A stretch of DNA of 64,000 bases from positions 930,001 to 994,000 of the forward strand of contig CBDFKC010000003.1 in the NCBI GenBank assembly GCA_965248685.1. Reading direction: 5' to 3'. A program made the translations under genes and the position numbers. Under the pieces are notes generated by a model. That model had not been told where the DNA came from and searched no databases. It saw only the letters and a program-made list of their open reading frames with translations. Every line of letters begins with the position of its first letter. Positions within the stretch are counted from its first letter, which is position 1. Positions 17,420-27,108 of this stretch are shown piece after piece. The DNA comes from VYFG01 sp965248685 (GTDB lineage: Bacteria > Pseudomonadota > Gammaproteobacteria > Arenicellales > Poriferihabitantaceae).

Positions 17420-18250
17420 TTGGGTAACAATTTGATAACATTTCTAAAACCAAAGATCCTATTGATACTTAGTACATTTATAATCTCTGGTTGTAGCAGT
17501 GTGCCAATGGAGTTACATCAAAAATCTAATTGTAATATCGCTGGAAATGTTGCGCTTCACGCTGCGATATCATCGAATGCCTACTTGAACAAAGAACGAA
17601 CATGGTTTCCAGTAGATAAAATTGGGTGGTACAAGGTTAATCTGGATGGTAAACGTATTGCTGTTAACAAACCAAGCTATTCCAATAGATTTACCGGTCT
17701 TGCATTAGACGTATGGGAAAAAGAAGGAGCGAACTCTACTATCTTCGCATTCAGGGGAACTGATAGTAAATGGGATTACGTGATGGCAAATCTTTCATTT
17801 CCCATTTCTATTCAATATAAATCTGCAAATAAGAAGTTCAAAAAATATGCAGAGCAATTCACACGTGATATTACCGTTACTGGTCACTCACTAGGAGGAG
17901 GATTGGCATTGAGCGTATCGACTAAGAATACGAACGTTGATGCAATAGTCTTTGATTCTTCGCCCAGGGTATTTGATGGGTTAGGGCATGAAGCAGAAGA
18001 GGGTGAAAGGGTGTTGGTATTTCAACAAGGTGAAGTGCTAGACAAGATCAGAAGTAAGTGGAGTGTGAAGATCGACGAGCTGGTTCAACAACATAAGCGA
18101 TATGTAACGAATTACCAATCAGAACTTGGACCCCATAGAGCTGATCTAATAGCAATAGGATTAGTTAAGCAAGGGGCAGAATGTAATCAGAACGTCAAAG
18201 CACTCAAGGCGCTCATGACAAATACAGTATTGGATAGCGTGCAAATATAG
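17420..18250 (+). CDS. Lipase class 3-like lipoprotein
   Basis: 276 aa. The chosen start is TTG at 17420 (TTG at 17432 is also possible) because it gives a good lipoprotein signal, hydrophobic IILLILSTFIISGC-type with lipobox ISGC at Cys25. The body shows FRGTDSKWDYVMANL, as in class 3 lipases, and the nucleophile elbow TGHSLGGG with Ser157. Acid and histidine candidates follow in VFDSSPRVFDG and LGPHRADL. It is therefore a membrane-anchored esterase, lipase or phospholipase acting in the periplasm or at the surface; substrate unknown. It is the first of three same-strand hydrolase genes behind operator site 2. Confidence 0.8.
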   Translation: MGNNLITFLKPKILLILSTFIISGCSSVPMELHQKSNCNIAGNVALHAAISSNAYLNKERTWFPVDKIGWYKVNLDGKRIAVNKPSYSNRFTGLALDVWEKEGANSTIFAFRGTDSKWDYVMANLSFPISIQYKSANKKFKKYAEQFTRDITVTGHSLGGGLALSVSTKNTNVDAIVFDSSPRVFDGLGHEAEEGERVLVFQQGEVLDKIRSKWSVKIDELVQQHKRYVTNYQSELGPHRADLIAIGLVKQGAECNQNVKALKALMTNTVLDSVQI

Positions 18251-18279
18251 GCTAGAGAATAGGCGAATAGCGAACACTT

Positions 18280-21042
18280 ATGATGAGAAGAAAGATATAT
18301 AAGTATTTCAGTATCCTATTTCTAGCAATTTCGGCTACTGGTTGTACACTCGGAGTGGGTCCTTATAAAACTACTGACACACTGAGTGATAGATTTTACT
18401 GCGACGAATCGAAAAATATTGAACTTGCGAACTCCTATCTTCATTCATGCACACCAAGAGAAAAAAATGGTGCTGAAGCAGACAACAATGTAGTCTTTGG
18501 TGTCGTTGAATTTGATGATTTTGGAGAGTTTCTGCTGCCTGATCAGGCGAACAAGGTATTTGAAGAAATTAAAAAAAGCGCTGAGTCAAGACCTACTATA
18601 TTATCGGTATTTATACACGGATGGCGACACAATGCATCAGAAGGAAGCAGTAATCTCAGTAATTATCGTAAGCTTATTCACTCATTTGGCGGAGCAGATT
18701 GTAGTCCCCTATTTTCTACTCAGAAATCATGTGTTAAGCCGAATATAGTGGGAGTCTACGTTTCATGGCGAGGGGATCCATTGGGTTTAACGGAGCATAA
18801 TCCAGGTAAATTTCTCAAAATTCCTCAAACTCTTTCATTTTGGAATCGGTGGAGAGCATCTCAAAAAATTTCAAACACCAACATTACTCATTTTCTACTC
18901 AAGCTTGCGGAAAAAATCGACGATGGGGATAAGGTTAGATTAAAAAATCACAACATCCGATCTTGCATCTTAGCCGACTATTTAGGAGGAGAACAGCAGT
19001 GTTCTAGAAAGTTCGTTGTTGGACATTCATTTGGTGGACGAATATTGGAGCATACAGTGGCTCAAGCATTTATCGGAAATCGAAGTCTCGCAAATAAAAT
19101 GAATTTGGGCGGATTTTTGGATCAACAATACAAGAGGACAAAAAATATTCAACTGAGCATAGATAGAATCAACGCAACCAACGATGAGCTCCTAAAACAA
19201 AGAGAAAAACTTAATTCACTTGTCAGCGAACATATGGAACAACAAGAGGGTAAGGTGGATATTGAGACTGATCTGAAGGAACATATAGCGCAACTAGGGA
19301 GTGACATAATAAAGATCCCAGAAGCAAATTCATATCACAGTGAATTCCAGGGAATCACCAATGCCATGAAATTTAAAATAGTGGCAGTAGCTTCGAAGAG
19401 CAGAACAAGTATTTGTAAGAGTTTTAAAAGTTTGTCAGAAAAATACGAATTAACGGGAAGTTTACTTAAACATATTGAATTTTTGGAGTGTGGATTTTTA
19501 TCAAAGATAGATGCGGAGCAAGAAGATAGCAAGTATATGAAATTACGAGAAAGAAGGAAGATTCTTTTCTCGAGTTGCAAATTCTGGGTACACTATAGTA
19601 GTAGAGGTGCGAGCGCTATCTTAAACTCGCATCTGGAGAAAGATGTCGAGAATTGCAGAAATTCAGGATTACCTTTAGATATTGGGAGCTATTCTCAGTT
19701 AATGGATGAGTTTGTGTCTAAATACGGAACTGAGGTCGAAATACTACAGATAGGAAACTTTGCTAACGTTGGCCGATACTATGAGTCTTTAAATACCTTT
19801 AGGAAAGACTCAAAACTCTATTTAAAGAGGGTGTCCAAAGCATTTGCGAGGTCTAGTGTCAAAAATATTAAGGTAAAAACAGTATTCAAAAATCTTGATA
19901 GTTATTTTACTGAAAAAAAAATATTTTTAATCCAAAGGGGTGACGGAGCTACTGCTACCGAAACGAAATCATTCGCAAGACACATTAAAAGCTTTGAAAA
20001 AATAACGGAAGACCTAGAATATTTACAAGATCAACGGAGGGAAGCACAGAGAAAATTAGATTTGCGGGTTTTGGAATTGAGTCTTATCACGCATAAAATC
20101 GAGTCAAAAGAAAAAGCAATAAAAAAAATCGATAAACATGTAGTTGATTTGGTGGGTACCAAAGCAGAGCAAGAAAATGTTTTGGTCGAAACAGCAAAAG
20201 AGATAGAGGATCTAACATATAGTATCTACGAGCCACCATATAATCTGGCATTGCTGCTAAATCCCGCTAATGGCGCACTTTCTACGAGTATGCTCAAAGG
20301 ATCAATGTGTGATTCAGAAGAGTATCTTGCCGCTAGAAAAAATCTGGGCATTGCGGACAGGCCCTGGCTTATAGCAATTTCCTCTATTGAGGATGAAGCA
20401 ACAGGGCTATTTTACGGGTTAGCTACCGAAGCAAATATTAGAAAAAGGGTTCTACAGGAAAAACCGGTTCAATTTTCTCGCACTTCAGTTTTTGGAGGCT
20501 CATGTACTAGTAGTAGCTCTCAACGTGAATTGTTAATAACACCTGCGCCATTTGTTGAAGACTTGCGTACCCACAAAGTGTCGAAACCAATGTCGCCTAA
20601 TCCAGCGTGTAGTGATGATTATCCTGTCGGCAATAGCGAAGATACAAAAATGCATGTGGGTATCGAACGAGGATTTTTGTATGCGAAGGCGATTGAAGAT
20701 AAGGAAGAATGCGATGAGTACTTGGGAGACTATAACGTAATAAATGAAGTTGGAAAAATTGTCGAAACGAAAACTTTAATCCACAATAATATTGATATTC
20801 AAATTAACGAGAATCCCAGAACATTTCGAAAACAGGATTACTGGGTATTTACAGTTGATCCTTACTTGATTTCTGATCACAACGATATATTTAATCCGAG
20901 TGTTGGAAAGTTGATGGCTGTGATGCTACGTCGGAATTTGCCAATTGGCTCACGGTGCAGACTGAGGATGCCAGTCAACGGAAAGCAAGGGAGAGCAAGC
21001 ATTTGTTCAATAGTTTCCAGTACGGCATTAAAAGTACTTTAG
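18280..21042 (+). CDS. Large lipoprotein with alpha/beta hydrolase domain and coiled coils
   Basis: 920 aa. The lipoprotein signal ends in SATGC with Cys22. An alpha/beta-hydrolase-like core occupies roughly residues 95-270: FIHGWRHN near residue 111, VYVSWRGDP, and the nucleophile elbow VGHSFGGR near residue 247. The layout recalls DUF900-type alpha/beta hydrolases. Long charged helices predicted as coiled coil follow (about 285-330 and 570-650), and there are many cysteines suited to the periplasm. Far longer than ordinary hydrolases; the C-terminal 600 residues are not recognised. It starts 29 bases after the preceding lipoprotein gene, so the two are probably one transcript. Confidence 0.75.
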   Translation: MMRRKIYKYFSILFLAISATGCTLGVGPYKTTDTLSDRFYCDESKNIELANSYLHSCTPREKNGAEADNNVVFGVVEFDDFGEFLLPDQANKVFEEIKKSAESRPTILSVFIHGWRHNASEGSSNLSNYRKLIHSFGGADCSPLFSTQKSCVKPNIVGVYVSWRGDPLGLTEHNPGKFLKIPQTLSFWNRWRASQKISNTNITHFLLKLAEKIDDGDKVRLKNHNIRSCILADYLGGEQQCSRKFVVGHSFGGRILEHTVAQAFIGNRSLANKMNLGGFLDQQYKRTKNIQLSIDRINATNDELLKQREKLNSLVSEHMEQQEGKVDIETDLKEHIAQLGSDIIKIPEANSYHSEFQGITNAMKFKIVAVASKSRTSICKSFKSLSEKYELTGSLLKHIEFLECGFLSKIDAEQEDSKYMKLRERRKILFSSCKFWVHYSSRGASAILNSHLEKDVENCRNSGLPLDIGSYSQLMDEFVSKYGTEVEILQIGNFANVGRYYESLNTFRKDSKLYLKRVSKAFARSSVKNIKVKTVFKNLDSYFTEKKIFLIQRGDGATATETKSFARHIKSFEKITEDLEYLQDQRREAQRKLDLRVLELSLITHKIESKEKAIKKIDKHVVDLVGTKAEQENVLVETAKEIEDLTYSIYEPPYNLALLLNPANGALSTSMLKGSMCDSEEYLAARKNLGIADRPWLIAISSIEDEATGLFYGLATEANIRKRVLQEKPVQFSRTSVFGGSCTSSSSQRELLITPAPFVEDLRTHKVSKPMSPNPACSDDYPVGNSEDTKMHVGIERGFLYAKAIEDKEECDEYLGDYNVINEVGKIVETKTLIHNNIDIQINENPRTFRKQDYWVFTVDPYLISDHNDIFNPSVGKLMAVMLRRNLPIGSRCRLRMPVNGKQGRASICSIVSSTALKVL

Positions 21043-21127
21043 CAATGAAAGTATTTGTTAACAATCTTAGATTATTATTAGACAATAATTATAGTGTGTC
21101 TGTATTTGCAAATGGCAAGACAAGAGA

Positions 21128-22243
21128 ATGCAAATAGGAATGAACGTGGGCAAACTTACTTGTATAGGTGAAATTCATCGCTTTGACCGACCGGATAAAA
21201 TTCAGTATCACAAATTGTTCAGGACCATTCTGGAGAGATTATCTGGAATTAAAACACTAGTGGCAATGACATTGGTTTCAATAGTGACTTCGTGCTCGCA
21301 TTATAACCCGCTAAACCAACTAGATCACTTCCCTAACACATCAAATCTACAGAAAGTACAAGGAATTACAATTACGTATCTTGGCAATACAACCATCCTA
21401 ATTTCAGATGGTATTACAAATTTATTGGTCGATGGGTTTCTATCGAGACCCGGATTGATAAATACGTATTTTGGTCGAATAGCGCCAAATAGAGCAGTAA
21501 TTAGAAACGAATTAGCCTTGGCTGAAATAACTGAACTAGACGCAATTTTGGTTACCCATACACATCATGATCACGCGCTTGATGCCGCATATATATCAAG
21601 CGAAATGAACTCGAAAGTCTTTGGTTCAGAATCTTATAGTTTCATATACAGAGGGTCGAGTAAAAGCACCGATCCTAGCCTATTTGTTGAAGTAAAGAGA
21701 GGTGGACTAAAAAAGCAGATTGGTGAGTTCACGGTGACGTTTTACCCAACTCAGCATGTCGGATCGACATTGTCAGTACAAAGAAAAATTGAGGGAAACA
21801 TAACTAAACGTTTAGTAACTCCTTCACATTTTACGAAGTATAAGGCGGGAGATGTATTTGGATTATATATTGAACATCCACAGGGAAATATTGTAGTGGC
21901 GACAACCGCAGGAGCGATTGAAGGTCAGCTCGATGGAGCTAACGCAGATATAGTATTTTTAGGCCTCGGACTTCTAAGCAAAGAATCCAAAGAAAAACAG
22001 GAATTGTATTGGAATGAGTCTGTACTAGTGGTAAACCCTCACACAATAGTGCCAGTCCATTGGGATAATTTTACGCGAAAATTATCTAAGGGTCTGAAGC
22101 CTCCCCCCGTATGGATAGACGATATCGAATCATCAATTGAATATATTGAACATCAATCCCAGAAAAACAACATAGATGTTCGAATCATGGGATTGAGAGA
22201 TTCATTTAAACTTAAAAATGGCAATCTTCTAGTGCCGTACTAA
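21128..22243 (+). CDS. MBL-fold metallo-hydrolase lipoprotein
   Basis: 371 aa as drawn. The metal motif HTHHDHALD (near 21560) and the later VPVHWDNF (near 22060) mark a metallo-beta-lactamase-fold hydrolase. LVAMTLVSIVTSC with a lipobox-like VTSC follows an unusually long N-terminal extension, so translation may start downstream of 21128 (for example at an in-frame codon near 21220-21266). The family resemblance is to NAPE-PLD/UlaG-like enzymes, some of which cleave phospholipids. Given the surrounding lipase-like genes, lipid hydrolysis is a reasonable guess, not a demonstrated function. Confidence 0.8.
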   Translation: MQIGMNVGKLTCIGEIHRFDRPDKIQYHKLFRTILERLSGIKTLVAMTLVSIVTSCSHYNPLNQLDHFPNTSNLQKVQGITITYLGNTTILISDGITNLLVDGFLSRPGLINTYFGRIAPNRAVIRNELALAEITELDAILVTHTHHDHALDAAYISSEMNSKVFGSESYSFIYRGSSKSTDPSLFVEVKRGGLKKQIGEFTVTFYPTQHVGSTLSVQRKIEGNITKRLVTPSHFTKYKAGDVFGLYIEHPQGNIVVATTAGAIEGQLDGANADIVFLGLGLLSKESKEKQELYWNESVLVVNPHTIVPVHWDNFTRKLSKGLKPPPVWIDDIESSIEYIEHQSQKNNIDVRIMGLRDSFKLKNGNLLVPY

Positions 22244-22364
22244 TTTGAATACGTGTAGCTTCAATGACAGATGAGTTAGGAGAGGAAGTGGATTTAGGAT
22301 ATGCGAATTGAATGGGGTTAGTTTAGGGAATTGAAAAATATTTCAATATCAGGGTAATTTCTAA

Positions 22365-24191
22365 ATGAAGAGGATAGGAAAAGTGATTGTAATAATTTTG
22401 TTTGGTTGCATCATACTATTTACGATAGTTGCACGATTCGAGCTGTTGCCCAGTGAATCAACTCCTAATCTCAAAGTAGTGTCTGGTGCCAAAGCTAGCG
22501 ACAACGGAAAACTATTTGTGTTCGTACACGGACTTGGTGGAGGCAGAAACTGGAAGTTGATCCAAGAAACGCTATCTCCTTATGGGCATGTGATTTCAAT
22601 AAAGTACCCAAGAGCCAAGATCTCGAATGCGGACCCTGTACTTGTATCACAGTTGATAGCGCGCAAGATAAATGCAGAATTTAAAAAGGAAAATTACGAA
22701 AATGTCACATTGATAGGACAAAGTATGGGCGCACTACTCGTAAAACGTACGTTTCTATATGCCGAAAAGTTGAATCAGGTCTGGGCATCTAGAGTTTCAC
22801 GCATAGTTTTAGTGGCCGGTATGAACCGTGGTTGGGATATAACTGGGCAAAAACCGTCGGACATGGGGCCTATAACTAGTTTCCAAATTTGGTTTGGAAG
22901 CTGGCTCGCACGATTGGTAGGGCTAGGTAACTTGATACTGAGCATGGAAGCTGGTTCGCCTTTTGTAGCCAATTTGCGGCTGGATTGGATAAAACGTATG
23001 GCCGAATCTGAAAATAGAGATATTGAGGTGGTACAACTATTGGGGGACATTGATGATTTAGTAAGCGCAGAAGATAACAAAGACCTCCGATCGCTAAGTA
23101 AGGATCACTTTGCCTGGATAAAGGTCCGAGGTACGGGTCACAGTAATATTGTTGATTTTGCTGACCAGACTGCTGCTGGGACTTTGAAACTTGGAGAGTA
23201 TCGTCGCCAGAAGTTTCTACTAGCAACGACCGAGCCAAATTTTAGCAAGCTAATGAGTGAAAATGAAGTTCTACCTTTCCAGCCGAATACAGAGGTTACC
23301 CATGTTGTATTTGTGGTTCATGGAATTCGGGATCTTGGAGAATGGGCTGCAGCATTTGAGCAAGAGCTCCAAGTACAATTTCGTGGTGGTCAGGTCGAAG
23401 GTTCGAAAGGTAAGCTCGCTGTAGCGTCTGTTCGTTATGGTTTTTTTGGTATGGGACCTTTCCTATTCAAGCCAATAAGGGAGAAATATGTAAAGTGGCT
23501 TATGGATGAATTTACAGAAACGCTAGCGCAATACCCAAACGCAAAAGAAGTTAATTTTATTGGGCATAGTAATGGCACTTACTTGATAGCAACAGCATTG
23601 GAGCGTTATGAATCAATGAATTTTAATCGAATTGTCTTTGGGGGCAGTGTTGTTAGGCAAGATTATGACTGGGATAAGGTGCTACTGACACGAGCTACCG
23701 AACAAGTGCCGGAAGAAAATCAGAAACTAAAAGTTGTCAACTACAAGTCCGTTGACGATTGGGTTGTCGCATTGTTTCCAAGATTTTTCGAGCCAACATT
23801 GACTATGACAGTTTTAAAAAATAATATTGGGAGCGCTGGCTTCAATGGATTCTCGACTAAATCCCCCCAGGTTCGAAATGTATCGGGGCTTTCAGGTGGG
23901 CATGCCGCCTTTTTATCTCGGATACCTGAGATAGTATCTTTCATACTAGGAATTGAAAAAAGTGAAAATCCACAAGTTAATGACTCCAATAAGGTAGGAA
24001 AGCATTACTCTATAGCCTCCAAAATATCGGATTGGGGATCGAAGTGGGGAACTTGGTTTATTATTTGGCCGTTTCTCACATTTGTCATTGTAACGGTCGG
24101 TTGGCATGTAGTGACAGCGGCGACCGAACCAAGATGGCCAATATTTTTGGTATATGTGGTCCTTCTTTCAATGATTCTTCGATACGTCTAA
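22365..24191 (+). CDS. Membrane-anchored protein with two alpha/beta hydrolase domains
   Basis: 608 aa. An N-terminal membrane segment (residues 7-25) precedes two successive hydrolase units. The first has FVHGLGGG (about 53-60) and IGQSMGALL (about 116-124). The second has FVVHGIRDLG (about 315) and IGHSNGTYL (about 398-406). Both keep a serine nucleophile elbow. Hydrophobic segments near the C-terminus (about 565-605) suggest a second membrane anchor. A tandem duplication of the hydrolase module in one chain is unusual. No RBS stronger than the weak AGGGTAATT is seen. Likely an esterase or lipase acting at the inner membrane. Confidence 0.78.
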   Translation: MKRIGKVIVIILFGCIILFTIVARFELLPSESTPNLKVVSGAKASDNGKLFVFVHGLGGGRNWKLIQETLSPYGHVISIKYPRAKISNADPVLVSQLIARKINAEFKKENYENVTLIGQSMGALLVKRTFLYAEKLNQVWASRVSRIVLVAGMNRGWDITGQKPSDMGPITSFQIWFGSWLARLVGLGNLILSMEAGSPFVANLRLDWIKRMAESENRDIEVVQLLGDIDDLVSAEDNKDLRSLSKDHFAWIKVRGTGHSNIVDFADQTAAGTLKLGEYRRQKFLLATTEPNFSKLMSENEVLPFQPNTEVTHVVFVVHGIRDLGEWAAAFEQELQVQFRGGQVEGSKGKLAVASVRYGFFGMGPFLFKPIREKYVKWLMDEFTETLAQYPNAKEVNFIGHSNGTYLIATALERYESMNFNRIVFGGSVVRQDYDWDKVLLTRATEQVPEENQKLKVVNYKSVDDWVVALFPRFFEPTLTMTVLKNNIGSAGFNGFSTKSPQVRNVSGLSGGHAAFLSRIPEIVSFILGIEKSENPQVNDSNKVGKHYSIASKISDWGSKWGTWFIIWPFLTFVIVTVGWHVVTAATEPRWPIFLVYVVLLSMILRYV

Positions 24192-24632
24192 TTATTGCTA
24201 ACATTAGACTTAACGCCACTAAATCAAACATGACAAACTGAAGATCAGATTTGGTGGCCTTAGGTATTTTTCTGCATCGCGCCACAAATTGGCCGAAGGA
24301 AAGATAGTTGTGGATTATACAAAATTAGTATTTTCCCAGTATAGCTACAATCAGAAGAATCATGTATATCGGTTATAAGTCAGATTTCTGAAACTACTCC
24401 CCTAGTTCAGGGATAACGTTATGGAATTGCTTCCCAAAAATAAGAGTACACTTCGGTTATGATTCGATGAAAAAGTAAATTGAGTAAGGAATATATCGTT
24501 TCTGCTATTTTTTGAAACAGAGAAAGCTATTGCTTCAGGAGCCCAGTGCCCGATTTGGGCACGTCGAGTTCTAACGAGAGGGAGTTCGGGTGACCGGCGA
24601 ACCTCCTCTACACACTTATACACTTCTCAAAA
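24192..24632. other. 440-base intergenic region between convergent genes
   Basis: Lies between the end of the two-domain hydrolase (+) and the end of the small His/Cys gene (-). Short hairpins occur (for example GTGCCC/GGGCAC at 24546-24562), which could act in termination. I find no supported gene. Confidence 0.5.
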
Positions 24633-24776
24633 TTAGTGGCAATGAAATCTACCGTTCTTGTCAGTATGGCAGCCACCTGAATCGGTTTCACCCTGATGTC
24701 CAATTACTGTTGACCAGGACAAAAGTGAAAGTACAAGTGAAATAATTGTAATATATAAAAGTATTATCTTTTTCAT
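24633..24776 (-). CDS. Small secreted YHYH-type protein, 47 aa
   Basis: Start ATG at 24776 with AGGGA about nine bases upstream. An N-terminal hydrophobic signal (KKIILLYITIISLVLSLLS) is followed by the compact motif GGCHTDKNGRFHCH and an immediate stop. Small exported proteins ending in GCHxxxxxGxYHCH are widespread and usually annotated as YHYH-domain proteins; the two Cys and His residues suggest metal binding. This one has Phe in place of the usual Tyr. It is 66 bases from the hydrolase gene on the same strand and may be co-transcribed with it. Confidence 0.75.
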   Translation of the reverse strand: MKKIILLYITIISLVLSLLSWSTVIGHQGETDSGGCHTDKNGRFHCH

Positions 24777-24842
24777 TTTCAGTTCCCTAATTGTTAACGA
24801 TAATCGGACAAAACTCGAGTCTTATGGTCGAATCCGTGCAAC

Positions 24843-26684
24843 TTATTTTCTTGAAAGTGCAATCAAGTTGGCGGTTCCATACCGGGAGTTGCCACGAGTT
24901 TTTGTGTGTACGTTTTTAGTGCTTTGGTTTGAAGCCTCTCCTCCTTGGGCGATCAACTTGAATATGTTGTTTTCACCCTCATCAAAATAGTTAGTATGCG
25001 CAGCATTTGGATCTGAGTAAAAGCTAGGAAGTTGCAGTCCGCGGAGATTTACTGAAACATCGGCCAAGTTGATAGAGTCCTCTGATAGCCACAACTCATC
25101 GTATATGTCACGCCATTTAACTGCAAATTCGCTTTCTTTACCCCTATCAGAATCAATCATGCTGCAATCCGAAAAGAGTTTTTCGTGAAAGGTTCTCAAA
25201 TCTTGCCCCGTCTCGTTGTGATACTGCACTGCGCGTTGCCTAACATGCGGTTGGTGTCGAAGGACGTGTAGGTAGTACCAACACTTCAAATTGTACGTTA
25301 GAAGATCATTTGGATCGGAAAATGATGTTATTTGCAGAGGCTGTTGTGAAATATCCCGATTTACCAGGAAATTTCTAAATCCATTACCAAGATCACGTTG
25401 GGTATGTCCGAGACCAAAGTCAAATGGGTTGCTGAGAGATGCTAATTCAAGCAATGGAACTTGGTTTGTTAGTGCGAATATTTTCCCAAGACTGGTTGAA
25501 AATACATTTCTAATATAGTTCGCCATACTGGAATAATCGCTACTTTGCGTGGCAAAAACAACATTATTTTCCGACACCAGCTTATTAGTATATTTCTCGA
25601 AAAACCGATCTCCATTACCGAGTATGCCAAGGGAATCAAAAACCATGCGAGTTCCCAAGCTATGTGAAATAATGGCGAGCTCATTCTCACTACTAAAATC
25701 TTTCAAACTCAGGTTATCAAGATTTTCAAGTGGGCATTCAAAATCAAATTTACTATTCTGCAACGATCCGTCGACCACAAGTTTGCAAAAAGCTTGAAGT
25801 ATTGGATACTGCATAACTGATTGGTACTTTCCTAAGTAAAGAATAGCATCTGAAACGCTTTGGTTGATTACGTCCATTTTGATTAGCCTGTTAGCTAAAT
25901 CACGTTTACTATCAAAATGCCGATCATGAGAAATGTAACGCGACTTTGCCCACCTGGTTGTTGTATCCCAGGTTAATTCATACAATTTCAGAGCTGGTTT
26001 GGTCGAGTTAGGCGAGTTTCCAAAATGATAATTTTTCACCCTTATGAATCCCACGACAAACGTGCTTTTCTTTTCTGATTTGGTATTTTGGTCGAAGTAT
26101 TTAAAAGTTAGTGTAAGCTTTTGACAATCGGTATCATTACCTTTGGCATTATGAATTGCTCTGCAGGTATCGATTTTGGATTGCTCTAAGCTATTGTAGT
26201 CGTTATCGATTGACGACATTTTTCCGGAATCAATTGGAGTACAGTGGCTGTCTAAAAGAGGGTAGAAAGGGAGTAGTTGTGCTTTCTCTAATTCTTCTTT
26301 TGAAAGAGTTACGAGGCGAATATTTTCCAAATCCTTGATTTCTTTGTTGTGCTTGTTCTCTCTAACTTTAGAAATAGATTCTAGCCAGTTATCGTAGCTC
26401 GCAGATGATAACAAAGGTTTACTATTTGACTCGCCAGCCACACCCTGTACTAACGAGTCAGCGTAGCCTATGCAGTGAGTGCCTATTCCATGTACAACGA
26501 GCAGACGAACAGTCTTGTCGATCTCCATGCTAGCGTTAATGCCAGAGAAACTTTGGTCAATATATTGAATTGATGTAGTCGAACTTTTTAATCTAACATA
26601 TCCGTATGCGCAGGCGGTACTTACAAATATTGCTACGACAAGAACTAAATTTATTCGCGATATCCATTCATGTCTTTTGCTCAT
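24843..26684 (-). CDS. Membrane-anchored alpha/beta hydrolase-like protein
   Basis: 613 aa. One N-terminal membrane segment (NLVLVVAIFVSTACAYGYV, residues 12-30) anchors a periplasmic body. VVHGIGTHCIG (about residue 63) and ISHSLGTRMVFD (about 340) are the oxyanion-loop and nucleophile-elbow motifs of an alpha/beta hydrolase. The spacing between them is long, so an extra domain is inserted. Family not recognised; it resembles in layout the other hydrolases of this island and is read toward them. A CRP-like palindrome (site 5) lies about 100 bases upstream. Confidence 0.72.
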   Translation of the reverse strand: MSKRHEWISRINLVLVVAIFVSTACAYGYVRLKSSTTSIQYIDQSFSGINASMEIDKTVRLLVVHGIGTHCIGYADSLVQGVAGESNSKPLLSSASYDNWLESISKVRENKHNKEIKDLENIRLVTLSKEELEKAQLLPFYPLLDSHCTPIDSGKMSSIDNDYNSLEQSKIDTCRAIHNAKGNDTDCQKLTLTFKYFDQNTKSEKKSTFVVGFIRVKNYHFGNSPNSTKPALKLYELTWDTTTRWAKSRYISHDRHFDSKRDLANRLIKMDVINQSVSDAILYLGKYQSVMQYPILQAFCKLVVDGSLQNSKFDFECPLENLDNLSLKDFSSENELAIISHSLGTRMVFDSLGILGNGDRFFEKYTNKLVSENNVVFATQSSDYSSMANYIRNVFSTSLGKIFALTNQVPLLELASLSNPFDFGLGHTQRDLGNGFRNFLVNRDISQQPLQITSFSDPNDLLTYNLKCWYYLHVLRHQPHVRQRAVQYHNETGQDLRTFHEKLFSDCSMIDSDRGKESEFAVKWRDIYDELWLSEDSINLADVSVNLRGLQLPSFYSDPNAAHTNYFDEGENNIFKLIAQGGEASNQSTKNVHTKTRGNSRYGTANLIALSRK

Positions 26685-27108
26685 GTTGCTGTCCTAATAT
26701 GATTACTCTATATTAAAAATATGGAAATATTCCCACACTCCTTCCATCGTTATATAGATAATATTTACAGCTGTCCTTTAGTTATGTAGTAATTGCCACA
26801 TTTGCGTAATTATGGAAAATGTTGATAAATCACTGCAATAGTGATGAGCTTTATTGTAACTATTGGCGCTTACCGCTAGAAGTCTGGAGTGAATATTTTA
26901 TCTATTAGGTTGCGCTTAAATATATTGGATCCTTTTTACCAGTTACTTTCCACACTCAGTGTCCGGTGCATCGCAGATATACCGTTGATCCAAGAGATTC
27001 TCGAACTCTGCGCATTGAAACTACCAATATCGAAAATAGCGATATCAATGACTACGAGACTGTTCCAATATCGGCGATTGAAAAGCACACCCATCGATCA
27101 ATATTTTC
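26685..27108. other. 424-base intergenic region
   Basis: Upstream region of the minus-strand hydrolase and downstream of the membrane protein gene on the same strand. Apart from palindrome site 5 I see no gene or clear terminator. Confidence 0.5.
26784..26801. promoter_or_regulatory. Imperfect palindrome, CRP/FNR-type operator candidate (site 5)
   Basis: ATGTAGTA-AT-TGCCACAT has the same 8+2+8 layout as site 1, with six of eight arm positions pairing. It lies about 100 bases upstream of the minus-strand hydrolase start. Confidence 0.4.

Noticed and set aside
24402..24623. Minus-strand 73-codon frame behind the small His/Cys gene
   Set aside because: No ribosome site, odd Arg/Pro-rich composition arising from a hairpin region, and no recognised homology.
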